A stretch of DNA of 64,000 bases from Spirochaetes bacterium GWE1_32_154 (GTDB lineage Bacteria; Spirochaetota; GWE2-31-10). The stretch covers positions 62,001 through 126,000 of the forward strand of contig MIAY01000039.1 of assembly GCA_001829315.1 (NCBI GenBank). The letters run 5' to 3'. This document shows positions 10,105 through 19,065 of the stretch, one piece after another. The stretch's first letter is position 1, and the number at the start of each line of letters is the position of its first letter. The notes below the pieces were generated by a model. It was given only the letters and a program-made list of their open reading frames with translations. It had not been told where the DNA came from and did no database searches. The position numbers were made by a program, and so were the translations under genes.

Positions 10105-10713
10105 TTATTTGTTTTTTTTTATCAGGTAATTATTAATATTTGCATTATGTAATTCAAGTTTATGGGTATGAAGCATATTGTAGGTCAGGTTTTTCATTTC
10201 AACCCTGTATAGTGTTTTATTGTTTACTCTGACTTCTGTTATTACCGGATTAATTGTAGTGGATTTTAATTTATTGGCAATATCTATTGCAGAATTTTTA
10301 TTACTGAAAGAACCAGCTTGAATAGTATATGTATCACGTGTATATCGATAATATTTATTATCACCTTCCTTAATTAAATAAACTTTTACCCGTGCTGTAC
10401 CGCGTTTTATAAAGTCCAATTGAACAGCAGCAGCTTTAGAAAGATCAATAATTCTATTTTTTGCATAAGGTCCTCTATCGTTAATTCTTACAACGACTTC
10501 TTTGCCATTATCAAGTGATACAACTTTAACGATACTGCCGAGCGGGAGTGATTTATGTGCAGCTGTAAGTGAATATGTATTAAACTTTTCACCATTAGCT
10601 GTTAATTTTCCATGAAAGTTAGGTCCATACCAACTGGCAATTCCGGTTTGCTCAAATGAGAAAATATTACAACTAAAATATACACTATATACAATAAAAA
10701 AATATACTTTCAT
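10105..10713 (-). CDS. rlpA: RlpA-like septal-ring lytic transglycosylase
   Basis: 202 residues. An N-terminal signal sequence (about 20 residues) is followed by the double-psi beta-barrel domain: [41 protein letters not shown], then [23 protein letters not shown]. Residues of about 125-195 form a SPOR domain ([23 protein letters not shown]), which binds denuded septal glycan. RlpA family enzymes cleave glycan strands lacking stem peptides. The signal peptide ends SFEQ without a classic lipobox, although VYFSC might serve as a weak one. The ribosome-binding site AGGAG precedes the ATG. The gene is single, convergent with adk and divergent from the next gene. Confidence 0.92.
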   Translation of the reverse strand: MKVYFFIVYSVYFSCNIFSFEQTGIASWYGPNFHGKLTANGEKFNTYSLTAAHKSLPLGSIVKVVSLDNGKEVVVRINDRGPYAKNRIIDLSKAAAVQLDFIKRGTARVKVYLIKEGDNKYYRYTRDTYTIQAGSFSNKNSAIDIANKLKSTTINPVITEVRVNNKTLYRVEMKNLTYNMLHTHKLELHNANINNYLIKKNK

Positions 10714-10765
10714 ATCTTCTCCTGATTGTATTTATCGTTCAAAAAATGATAATCTTAAAAATAAT

Positions 10766-10794
10766 TTGATTTTATCTTAATTTGGATGTATATT
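10766..10794 (+). promoter_or_regulatory. Candidate sigma70 promoter
   Basis: TTGATT at 10766-10771 and TATATT at 10789-10794 are spaced 17 bp apart, 33 bp before the ATG at 10827. They would drive the small outer-membrane protein gene. Confidence 0.55.
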
Positions 10795-10826
10795 AAAGGT
10801 ATCGATCATTTTAAAGGAGTTTAAGA

Positions 10827-11603
10827 ATGAGAAAATTACTTGTTATATTGTCTATGATTACTGTTTTTGCTTTTTCTGTGAATGCAAAAGCCGGGGATAC
10901 AAAACCGAAATGGGATGAGAATAAGTTTCAGTTTGGTATTGGTGCCACTATTAGTACCGGTAATTTACTTGGTGTTATTGAAACAGGGAAGATGATAGAT
11001 GCTGAAAACAAATCAGGAACTGATTACAGTTATCCCGGTATGACTAAGGAACAGGCAGATGCTTATAATGATTTATCAAAGAACATGAAAACAGCGATTT
11101 GGGTGTCAAACATATTTGCATCTATGGAATACGCAATTCAGACCAGAATCTTGTGGAATGTACTTATTGCTCATGCTGATTTAGGTTTTCTACCTATGGA
11201 ATCATCAAATAACGGTAGATTTGATATGGTTTTAGGCGTGAACGCCGGTATTAGAGCACCATTTTTCATAATGCCCTATGTTACTGCCGGAGTAAATTTT
11301 ACATTCAGTTTTTATCCTGATAAAGTAGCAAATATTGCTAGTGAAAGTTGGAAAATTAATTCAGGTTTCGGTGTTGTTGATAATTTCGTTTTTAGACCGG
11401 GTATTAATTTTGTTGCCGGTTTAGATCTTAAGCTTGGCAAATTTTCAATTGGCGGTTTTTATAAATACATAATTAAAGATTTTGATGAATTTAATTATAT
11501 GTATGAACAATTTAAAAACGATGCCACAAGATTTGATTCCGCTGTAGGACTTATATTCAGTTCGCAAAGTAAGTTTGGCGTTGCCGTTTCATTTTATTTC
11601 TAA
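10827..11603 (+). CDS. Putative outer-membrane beta-barrel protein, 258 aa
   Basis: A clear signal peptide (MRKLLVILSMITVFAFSVNAKAG) is followed by alternating hydrophobic and glycine-rich strands: FQFGIGATISTGNL, DMVLGVNAGIRAPFFIMPYVTAGVNFTFSF, FRPGINFVAGLDLKLGKFSIGGFYKYII and a final strand SKFGVAVSFYF. The terminal phenylalanine after an aromatic alternation is the classic outer-membrane insertion signal. The size suits an 8-10-stranded barrel. The family is not recognised and the function unknown. A strong ribosome-binding site (AAAGGAG) precedes the ATG, and a hairpin terminator follows. Confidence 0.8.
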   Translation: MRKLLVILSMITVFAFSVNAKAGDTKPKWDENKFQFGIGATISTGNLLGVIETGKMIDAENKSGTDYSYPGMTKEQADAYNDLSKNMKTAIWVSNIFASMEYAIQTRILWNVLIAHADLGFLPMESSNNGRFDMVLGVNAGIRAPFFIMPYVTAGVNFTFSFYPDKVANIASESWKINSGFGVVDNFVFRPGINFVAGLDLKLGKFSIGGFYKYIIKDFDEFNYMYEQFKNDATRFDSAVGLIFSSQSKFGVAVSFYF

Positions 11604-11621
11604 TAAAGTTTTATATTCAAA

Positions 11622-11647
11622 AAATAAGGGCATTTTTGCCCTTATTT
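11622..11647. terminator. Bidirectional hairpin terminator
   Basis: Perfect 11-bp arms (AAATAAGGGCA and TGCCCTTATTT) around TTTT, with A/T flanks on both sides, lie between two convergent genes. The stop codon of the minus-strand chemoreceptor gene lies inside the right arm. Confidence 0.85.
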
Positions 11648-13654
11648 CTTTTCTCCGGTGATGTTTTTTTCCAAAATGTGCATTTTTTCATTAATATCAA
11701 TAAAAAACATCGATATTTCATTTAAGTTTTTTTCCAATTTCTCATTATAGTCATTTTGTTTTAATTTAACAGTTTCGATCGAGTCTGTAGAATCATTCAA
11801 TTCTTTTGAAAGTAATTGCAGTGAGTCTGTTATTTTCTTTTCATTTTCCAGGTTATTTAATATATCGCTCGTAACACAAACTAGTTCTTTTATTGCTTTA
11901 AGATTTTCATTTGAATTGATTGCCTGTTCTTTTGTTGCAATATCAATCTCACTGATTAGATTTGATGTATTATTGATATCATTTTTAATTATTTCCATAG
12001 CAAAAACTACATTATTGCCGTTTTTTACTGTTTCTCCAACAATATTTTCCATATCTTTTATCAATTTACCAATTTCATACGTCTGGGCATTTGTGTTCTC
12101 TGATAATTTTCTCATTTCATCCGCTACAACAGCAAATCCCTTTCCGCTTTCGCCTGCATGAGCGGCCTCAATCGCTGCGTTCATTGATAAAATCCCGGTT
12201 TGATCGGTAATGCTCGTTATATTGTTTAAAATTTCAGAGATCACAATACCAATTTTTGAAATATTAGTTATTGACAGATTCATATCATCAGTTGTTTTGC
12301 TGCCATCAACAGATGCCTGTGATAAGTTATACGTTAATTCATTTGCTTTTTTTGTTGACTGTGATACTGAAGTAATGGAAGATGTCATTTCGGTTGTAGA
12401 TGAACTTACCTGTTCAATCATTGTTGATTGATTTGTTATCCTTTCGATACTTTTCTGAATCAGTTCAACTGTTTTATACGCAGATGCAGTTGTTTCTGAT
12501 GAAATCTTCTTTTGTAATAGTATTTTTTCATTCATAATCATATTTGATTGTTTAATTTCATTCATTGCTTCAATAAGTGTATTAATATTTTGAGTTTCAT
12601 CTTTTGTTTTATTTATTATATCGAGAGCCATTGAATAGAAGTTTTGAAATTTGGTATTGAGGTTATGTATTAATCGATTAATGAGAACCTGAATTTCACC
12701 GATTTCAGAGTCATCAGTTTTCACAACCAGTATACTTAAATCACCTTCAATTTTAGTTATTGTTGATAAACGTTTAATTATTGATTGTAATTGAGTATGC
12801 ATATTCGTACTAAATAAAAAGAAGCTGAGAGCAAAAATAAAGAACACAACGATTGCTGCAAGACTAATATGATTTATCTCATTTTTAATAAGTTGTGGAT
12901 AATTTCTTTTGATTTCAATGGCAATCGTTTGTAATTGAGGGTCACTTGATTTTTCAGCCTTATTGAGTAACTCAGTAAAGTATCCATTCGTTGTGCCGGT
13001 ATATTTTGAAGATTTATAGATTGAATCTGAAATACCACAAATTTTTTCAATTTTTGATATTGATATTTGACCCATAACCATAATAATAAATAAACCGGCA
13101 AGCAAAAATGTCATATAGAATTTTGTTTTTAAAGTAAAAAAAGTTTTTACTGTTTCTGTTTCAAAAAGGTCAAATCGTAATTTTAATGTTTGAAAGTACT
13201 TTCCTATAATTATAATTTGCATTAATCCAACTAAAGGGCCAAAAATCACTGATACTATAGAAAATCGTAAGGTTGCCGATCTAAAAATGCCCTCTGCAAG
13301 AACTCTTATTGTGACACCCACAAGAGGGCCCATAATCCACCCTAGTAAGTTGACAACAATAATTGAAAATACAACTTTTTTTTCAATATTTTTTAAGAGT
13401 AATTTCTCTTCATCAGATAACAATTTAGTAGTTTTTCTTTCAATTGAAGTTATTTTTCGTGCAATAAAGTATATCGGAATTATACAGGATATTAAAACAG
13501 TTAATTGAACAACTATTGTTCTTGGTAAATTAGTCATTAGTTGTTTAAATGATATTCCAAGAAAATTATAAATTACTAAGTCCATCAGGATAATTGCAAT
13601 TACCTCTGAAATTATCATCATTATAGTTATTTTTTTTGATATTGTACCGTTCAT
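11642..13654 (-). CDS. Methyl-accepting chemotaxis protein with six-TM input region
   Basis: About 670 residues. The C-terminal half is a chemoreceptor signalling domain with the diagnostic hairpin tip (TDQTGILSMNAAIEAAHAGESGKGFAVVADEMRKLSE) flanked by long coiled coils. The N-terminal part is unusual: about four membrane segments in the first 155 residues, a fifth near 182-201, a short periplasmic stretch of about 60 residues, and a sixth near 266-288 followed by a HAMP-like linker. Most receptors have two segments around a large sensor domain. It should couple to CheW/CheA and bias the flagellar motor; none of those genes is in this window. A TTG 15 bp upstream opens the frame, but GAGGGGTG lies within that extension and sits properly for the ATG at 13654. 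Confidence 0.93.
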   Translation of the reverse strand: MNGTISKKITIMMIISEVIAIILMDLVIYNFLGISFKQLMTNLPRTIVVQLTVLISCIIPIYFIARKITSIERKTTKLLSDEEKLLLKNIEKKVVFSIIVVNLLGWIMGPLVGVTIRVLAEGIFRSATLRFSIVSVIFGPLVGLMQIIIIGKYFQTLKLRFDLFETETVKTFFTLKTKFYMTFLLAGLFIIMVMGQISISKIEKICGISDSIYKSSKYTGTTNGYFTELLNKAEKSSDPQLQTIAIEIKRNYPQLIKNEINHISLAAIVVFFIFALSFFLFSTNMHTQLQSIIKRLSTITKIEGDLSILVVKTDDSEIGEIQVLINRLIHNLNTKFQNFYSMALDIINKTKDETQNINTLIEAMNEIKQSNMIMNEKILLQKKISSETTASAYKTVELIQKSIERITNQSTMIEQVSSSTTEMTSSITSVSQSTKKANELTYNLSQASVDGSKTTDDMNLSITNISKIGIVISEILNNITSITDQTGILSMNAAIEAAHAGESGKGFAVVADEMRKLSENTNAQTYEIGKLIKDMENIVGETVKNGNNVVFAMEIIKNDINNTSNLISEIDIATKEQAINSNENLKAIKELVCVTSDILNNLENEKKITDSLQLLSKELNDSTDSIETVKLKQNDYNEKLEKNLNEISMFFIDINEKMHILEKNITGEKK

Positions 13655-13709
13655 TTTTTCACCCCTCAATAATTTTAGTGAATAATTATATTAATGTCAA
13701 ATGAGCTTT

Positions 13710-13738
13710 TTGCAAAAATTCTTTTTTTATTGTATTAT
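13710..13738 (+). promoter_or_regulatory. Candidate promoter with a repeat-like -35
   Basis: TTGCAA at 13710-13715 and TATTAT at 13733-13738 have 17-bp spacing. The ATG at 13759 follows closely, with GGAGG in between. The -35 region lies in TTTTTGCAAAAATTC, which resembles one arm of the dispersed palindrome family. Confidence 0.5.
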
Positions 13739-13758
13739 ACAATTCAATGGAGGATTAA

Positions 13759-16053
13759 ATGAATAAATGCTTGATTATTTCAATGTTTCTAACCGTTTTA
13801 CTATCTGTTTATCCTGAACTATATACTAATGATACAATTCAGGTTTCGAATGATTTTGTTGTTGAAAAAAATGAAGGTGAGGCTCGAAAAGCATCAGTAA
13901 AGGGACGGATTATTATTACAAATTATGATGGCGTTGACGCATCAAGAACAATACCCGTGCCTGCAAAAGAATTTCCTCAATTTAAAACAGGATACCCGAT
14001 AATCGACATCCTTTATGATATGGCAATTGAAGAAATAAAATTAAACACGAATACAAGCGGTTTTTTTGTAGCAGGTGAAAAATGGAATCAGGCATGGACT
14101 CGTGATATGTCTTATGCTATATTTCTTGGTCTTTCAAGTGTTTTTAATAAAACTTCAATTGATAGTCTTCGAACCCGAATATATAACGGGAATATTCTGC
14201 AGGATACCGGAACCGGTGGCAGTTATCCGATTAGTACTGATAGAATGTCGTGGGTAATGGCTGCTTATGAAACAGCACTTGCATCAAAAGATATGGTTTT
14301 CTATAATGAAGTATACAATGTTTCTAAAAAAGCAATGCTTCAGGATATTGAGCTGGTTTTTGATACTGCAAAAAACCTGTTTAAAGGAGAGCAGTCTTTT
14401 CTTGACTGGAGAGAACAGACGTATCCCCGATGGATGACTCCCGGTGACATTGGTGAAAGTTTTGCCCTTGGGACGAATGTAAATCATTTTATTGCCCTTT
14501 CAATCTTATCAAATATGGCATCAACACTTGGTTTAAGTGAAGATAAAAATATGTGGGACAGATATAAAAAACTTAATCAGGAAGGCATTAATACTCATCT
14601 TTGGTCTGAAGAAAAGAATCATTGGGCTGCCTATTTAATTAATGGTGTTTTTCCCTCACTTTATGAAGGTTATGAAACATTAGGTGTATCGCTGGCAATT
14701 TTATCTGATCTAAAAGATACTTCTTCTGATATTCTTAATCGTTTAAATCCGCTATCGTATGGTTTATCTGTTGTTTCTCCACAATTAAAAGGTATTCCGC
14801 CCTATCACAATAATTCGGTATGGCCTTTTGTACAAGGATATAGAGGTTTATCAGCAGCGAAATTAAAAGATATGAAAGTATTTTCGGATGAGTTTTTTAC
14901 ACTTGTCAGATCAGGTGCACTCTTTTTGACATTTAAAGAAAACCTTGTTGCATCAAACGGTAATAAGAAAGGTACACAAATTAATTCAGACAGGCAATTA
15001 TGGAGTGTGGCATCGTACCTTGGTTTTGTATACCGGGGGCTTATTGGCATGAGTTATTCATCATCAGGTATTCATTTTAATCCTGTAAAACCCCAATCCA
15101 TGACAAATCCGGTAATATTGAAAAACTTTACTTATAGAGATGCTACAATTGATGTTGAAGTTATTGGAACCGGATGTGACATTGAATCAATACTGGTTAA
15201 TGGTAAAAAACAGCCTGATGATTATATACTTCCAATAAATGCTTCCGGTACTTTTTCAATTAAAATTACTTTAAAAAAAGGCGCAGATAGTATTGATAAA
15301 CCGCATATCTATGATGCTTCATCAGAAATTAAAGTTATCGATTCACTTGTTCTAAGTGAAGAAAAGAATAAACTACTATTGAAGTGGACTGGTGTTAAAG
15401 ATAAGGAATATCTTGTTTTTAAAAATGGCCAATTATTTAAAAAAATAAAAGCGACACAATTAGAAATCGCAAAAGAAAAATCTCCGGTTGAATATTCAGT
15501 TGCTGAAGATAATGGTGTTTTACCTGTATTAAAAGGAAATCCAGTGTGGACGGAAAATAAAAAAGGGATAATAATCAGCGAGGTAGAGCAATCTTTTGTT
15601 AAAGGTGGTGAAATAAGTGTTGATGTTGTACAAAAAAATGTTAAACCAACCATAGGTGCCGTTTTATTAAAAGACTTTAACAGGTTTTCACATAATGGAA
15701 AAGCATATATTGAGAAATGGGGTGGAGCAACTGATGATTTTATTGAATTTACTTTGAAAGCATCTTCAGATGGTGATTATTTATTGAGATGGCGTTTTAT
15801 GAACGGTGGACCGGTAAATACCGGCGAGAAGTGTTCAATAAAAGAATTGTCAATAAATAGTGTTTTTCAGAGGTTTATATATTTCCCACACACGGGTAAC
15901 TGGAGAGAATGGCAGTTTACTTCCCCGATTGTCGTACATCTTAATAAAGGTGCTAATACAATTAAAATTTATAACTCTTCTAAAACATATAGTCAGAAAG
16001 AGTATTATCCGATTATTAATATTGATTTATTAAAAGCAGAATTTTTTAAATAG
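13759..16053 (+). CDS. Secreted six-hairpin glycosidase-like protein
   Basis: 764 residues with a signal peptide (NKCLIISMFLTVLLSVYP). Residues of about 75-430 look like an (alpha/alpha)6 toroid glycosidase: VAGEKWNQAWTRDMSYAIFLGLS, TDRMSWVMAAYETALASKD, FLDWREQTYPRWM, and YHNNSVWPFVQGYRGLSAAKL have the spacing and acidic/aromatic motifs of trehalase- or glucosidase-like families. A short beta domain follows. The last 150 residues (KAYIEKWGGATDDFIEFTLKASSDGDYLLRWRF to INIDLLKAEF) resemble a CBM6/35-type carbohydrate-binding module. The protein would act on oligosaccharides in the periplasm or outside the cell. The substrate and exact glycoside hydrolase family cannot be given from sequence reading. 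The start is set by GGAGG before the ATG. Confidence 0.75.
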   Translation: MNKCLIISMFLTVLLSVYPELYTNDTIQVSNDFVVEKNEGEARKASVKGRIIITNYDGVDASRTIPVPAKEFPQFKTGYPIIDILYDMAIEEIKLNTNTSGFFVAGEKWNQAWTRDMSYAIFLGLSSVFNKTSIDSLRTRIYNGNILQDTGTGGSYPISTDRMSWVMAAYETALASKDMVFYNEVYNVSKKAMLQDIELVFDTAKNLFKGEQSFLDWREQTYPRWMTPGDIGESFALGTNVNHFIALSILSNMASTLGLSEDKNMWDRYKKLNQEGINTHLWSEEKNHWAAYLINGVFPSLYEGYETLGVSLAILSDLKDTSSDILNRLNPLSYGLSVVSPQLKGIPPYHNNSVWPFVQGYRGLSAAKLKDMKVFSDEFFTLVRSGALFLTFKENLVASNGNKKGTQINSDRQLWSVASYLGFVYRGLIGMSYSSSGIHFNPVKPQSMTNPVILKNFTYRDATIDVEVIGTGCDIESILVNGKKQPDDYILPINASGTFSIKITLKKGADSIDKPHIYDASSEIKVIDSLVLSEEKNKLLLKWTGVKDKEYLVFKNGQLFKKIKATQLEIAKEKSPVEYSVAEDNGVLPVLKGNPVWTENKKGIIISEVEQSFVKGGEISVDVVQKNVKPTIGAVLLKDFNRFSHNGKAYIEKWGGATDDFIEFTLKASSDGDYLLRWRFMNGGPVNTGEKCSIKELSINSVFQRFIYFPHTGNWREWQFTSPIVVHLNKGANTIKIYNSSKTYSQKEYYPIINIDLLKAEFFK

Positions 16054-16063
16054 AAAATATACT

Positions 16064-16114
16064 GGATGCTCTTGCAAAAACTTAAGATAAAAAGAGTATT
16101 TTTGCAAGAGATCC
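16064..16114. repeat. Dispersed palindrome, single-hairpin unit (copy B)
   Basis: GGATGCTCTTGCAAAAA pairs with TTTTTGCAAGAGATCC apart from one unpaired base. The loop includes TTAAGATAAAAAGAGTA. It lies between two convergent genes and ends one base before the minus-strand stop codon, so it is probably used as a terminator. Confidence 0.75.
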
Positions 16115-16115
16115 A

Positions 16116-16724
16116 TTACTTTGTTTTTTCTTCAGGAATCATTTTTAGTTGAAAAATAATACCGCAAATGGCAAGAATTGCAACAATAAAAAGTATAAGA
16201 TAGTATAAATCATTAGATTTTTCTAATGCATTAAAATACTTGATAAATGAACTGTTGCCAAATTTTAAATTGTAAATTAAAAACCCAACTCCATTTATCA
16301 TACAAAAACTGCCGATTATCGCTGTAGTTACAACAATCATTAATCGTTGAAAAATAAGCGAAAGAATACCGCCTGCTAAACATATTCCGATTAAGATTAA
16401 AATATTTTCTGTAATGTGAAGTCGCAAACCGGCAAAGTTTAATATAAAAAGAGTTGCTAATGCACCTGACATGAAAATACCCGCGTAATAGAATATAATA
16501 ATCAATATCCCCAGTATTATTCCAATTGCAATGGCTACAATGATAAGAACATTTTTATCATTTATAAAATTTGCCCCGTACGTAATTACAAGATAAATTC
16601 CGGTGAAAAAACCAAGTAATACGAGTGTAAATCTAAATACACCATACCCCCAGAAACAGCAGAAAATACCAAAACCTGTAATAATTAATGGAATGAGTAA
16701 AAAATATAATTCAGAAATATTCAT
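16116..16724 (-). CDS. Polytopic membrane protein (DUF4203/TMEM198-like), 202 aa
   Basis: Roughly seven hydrophobic helices run through the whole protein, with glycine-rich segments CCFWGYGVFRFTLVLLGFFTGIYLVITYG and AIAIGIILGILIIIFYYAGIFMSGALATLF. This is reminiscent of the DUF4203 family, which has no established biochemical role. A short cytoplasmic tail ends MIPEEKTK. AGGAG precedes the ATG. The gene is single; the signalling block lies divergently upstream. The membrane location is clear; the family assignment is tentative. Confidence 0.6.
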   Translation of the reverse strand: MNISELYFLLIPLIITGFGIFCCFWGYGVFRFTLVLLGFFTGIYLVITYGANFINDKNVLIIVAIAIGIILGILIIIFYYAGIFMSGALATLFILNFAGLRLHITENILILIGICLAGGILSLIFQRLMIVVTTAIIGSFCMINGVGFLIYNLKFGNSSFIKYFNALEKSNDLYYLILFIVAILAICGIIFQLKMIPEEKTK

Positions 16725-16908
16725 AGTTATTCTCCTGCATAATGCATTTCTTCACTGAATATAACAGGTAATATAAACTTCTGTCAAATACAAAATATTA
16801 TTTATTTAATATCATTGATTGAAATTTAATTAAATATGATTTAGAATATTTAACAAAGGTTCTTTTTGATACAGGTGCATCGTTATTTATAATTTTGGAG
16901 ACAATACA

Positions 16909-18027
16909 ATGTTTAATGAAATTAGTATGGAATTTAATGGAATGAAAATCCTGATTGTTGATGATGATACTAATTCTTTAGTTTTAATAAATCATATATT
17001 GAAAGAAAGGTATATTGTTGATATAGTGAATGATTCACGATTAGTCATGGAAAAACTGACCGTTTATCGCCCTGATCTTATTCTTATGGATATTATGATG
17101 CCGGGGATAAGTGGTCTTGATTTATGCAGGCAGTTACAGGAACATCCTGAATATTATACGATTCCTGTTATTCTTATTACGGCAAAATCTGAAGAAACTG
17201 ATGTGTTTAATGGTCTTGAGGCCGGTGCGATTGATTATATTAAAAAGCCATTTTCAGAGCTTGAGTTAATCGCACGAATTAACGCAGCGTTAAAAACTGA
17301 GATTTATATTCGTAAGCTAAAAATGTTAATTAAATTAAAAGACAGTTTTTTATCGATGGTAAGCCATGACATAAAAACACCACTTACAGCAATTATGGGT
17401 TTTTCGGAGTTGTTATTGGAAGAACGGGTGGGTGGCAATTTAAATGAAAAACAAAAAAGAATTATCAGTCAGATTTTAGACTCTGCTAATCATCAGAATA
17501 GAATTATAAAAGATTTATTAAACTATTCAATTCTCGAATCAGGAAATATGAAGTTATTTATTGATTCATTTAAACTCAAAAGTATTATAAATAAGTCAAT
17601 CGCAGAAGTTAGTTTTGTACTGGAAGAGAAACAATTACAAGTCATTGTTGATGTTGATGATTTATTTGAAATTGAATGTGATATGGACAGAATAATACAG
17701 GTACTTACTAATTTACTGGCCAATGCAGTTAAATTTACCCCAAAGGGTGGCATTATTGAACTTGGTGCGACAAAAAATGATTTATATGCTGAGGTTTTTG
17801 TGAAAGACTCAGGCATTGGCATCCCGAAAGAAAATATTCAAAAAATTTTTGATGAGTATGAGTTATTTACAACAAGAGGAACTTCAGGTGAAAAGGGAAC
17901 CGGTCTGGGTGTGAATATCTGTAATCGTATTATTAAAGAACATGGCGGAACGATGTTTGTTCAAAGTGAAGAAGGTAAAGGCACAACTTTCTTTTTTACT
18001 CTGCCGTATAATTCAAAAAGCAAATAG
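16909..18027 (+). CDS. REC-HisKA-HATPase hybrid sensor kinase (soluble)
   Basis: 372 residues, no membrane segment. An N-terminal receiver domain (MKILIVDDDTNS; phosphoacceptor Asp near residue 60 in LILMDIMMPG; Lys in YIKKPFSE) is followed directly by a histidine kinase: the H-box is FLSMVSHDIKTPLTAIMGFSELL (His near 152), the N-box NLLANAVKFTP, then DSGIGIP and GTGLGVNICNRI. Receiver-first kinases are usually switched by phosphorylation from another kinase. The gene is followed nine bases later by a LytS-type kinase and then a LytTR regulator, suggesting one signalling operon. GGAG precedes the ATG. The domain order is seen; the partners are inferred. Confidence 0.93.
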   Translation: MFNEISMEFNGMKILIVDDDTNSLVLINHILKERYIVDIVNDSRLVMEKLTVYRPDLILMDIMMPGISGLDLCRQLQEHPEYYTIPVILITAKSEETDVFNGLEAGAIDYIKKPFSELELIARINAALKTEIYIRKLKMLIKLKDSFLSMVSHDIKTPLTAIMGFSELLLEERVGGNLNEKQKRIISQILDSANHQNRIIKDLLNYSILESGNMKLFIDSFKLKSIINKSIAEVSFVLEEKQLQVIVDVDDLFEIECDMDRIIQVLTNLLANAVKFTPKGGIIELGATKNDLYAEVFVKDSGIGIPKENIQKIFDEYELFTTRGTSGEKGTGLGVNICNRIIKEHGGTMFVQSEEGKGTTFFFTLPYNSKSK

Positions 18028-18036
18028 GCGTTCTTG

Positions 18037-19065
18037 ATGAATCTAAAAAAGCCGTTTACCTATGTTCTTTCTATTTTTCTTCTTCTTGGTATGGTTATTT
18101 TGTTCTCAGGCGTTTTTGTAAGCGTTATTGTCGGTTTATTAATAGAAGATTTTTCGTATGAATTAATGAGAGTTTCAATTATTAATTCTTTATTTTTTGC
18201 TTTGGGTATTGTTTTAAATGTAGTGCTTCTTTCGCTTGTGTTTGCTAAAACGCATATAGTTAAAACATTAATTATTAATACATTAGTCACAATCGGGTTA
18301 CTGATTATTGATTATTTTTATCTTTTATTTACCGAACCGGTATTTTTAATCGTGTATCAGAATGTTTTTTATCTGTATATGTTAATTAATTTTGCTTTTA
18401 TACAAACAATTTCATTGGTGATGACAATTTTTATGATGATGAGTAATGAGATTATAATGAAAGATCAGGCAATTGAGATGGAAAAAAGACATTTTATTGA
18501 AGCAAAACTTGAACAACTTACAGAAAGAATTAATCCCCATTTTTTATTTAATTCACTTAATACTGCGATTGCTTTATTACCACACAAAGATAAAGCAGAA
18601 GATTTTCTTACAAATTTATCTGAACTTCTCCGGTACAATGTTACGATAAGCGGGAAGAAAAATCATACGATACGGGATGAAATTGAATATGTTAAGAAAT
18701 TTCTCTATATCCAGAAAATCAGGTTTGAAGATAGACTTGAATATCAAATAATCGGAACAAGTGAATATATTATTCCCCCAATGATTATTCAGATCCTCGT
18801 TGAAAATTCAATTAAACATACTATTAATTTTTCAAATTCATTACGAATAGATGTGATAGTAAGTGAAAATAATGACACAATCAGCATTGAAGTAAAAGAT
18901 TCATATCGTTTGTTACGAAATGACATGATTGGTAAAGGTTCCGGCTTACAAAACTGTTCCACAAGAGTAATATTAGCTGGAGGTTCTTTTATAATTGAAA
19001 ACGGTGGTGTTCGTATGATTTTTTCTAAAAGCGGATACAATCAAATTGTCAGGAGCCACGAGTGA
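18037..19065 (+). CDS. LytS-type sensor histidine kinase
   Basis: About 342 residues. Four membrane segments occupy roughly the first 140 residues with little exposed sensor domain. The His_kinase (LytS/YehU) domain follows: LEQLTERINPHFLFNSLNTAIALL carries the phosphoacceptor His in the NPHFLFN motif, and an HATPase_c domain contains IIPPMIIQILVENSIKHT and GKGSGLQNCSTR. It phosphorylates a LytTR regulator, encoded by the next gene with which it overlaps by four bases. The ATG at 18037 is preferred to the in-frame TTG one codon earlier. The ribosome-binding site is weak (AGG near 18026), consistent with coupling to the upstream kinase gene. Confidence 0.93.
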   Translation: MNLKKPFTYVLSIFLLLGMVILFSGVFVSVIVGLLIEDFSYELMRVSIINSLFFALGIVLNVVLLSLVFAKTHIVKTLIINTLVTIGLLIIDYFYLLFTEPVFLIVYQNVFYLYMLINFAFIQTISLVMTIFMMMSNEIIMKDQAIEMEKRHFIEAKLEQLTERINPHFLFNSLNTAIALLPHKDKAEDFLTNLSELLRYNVTISGKKNHTIRDEIEYVKKFLYIQKIRFEDRLEYQIIGTSEYIIPPMIIQILVENSIKHTINFSNSLRIDVIVSENNDTISIEVKDSYRLLRNDMIGKGSGLQNCSTRVILAGGSFIIENGGVRMIFSKSGYNQIVRSHE

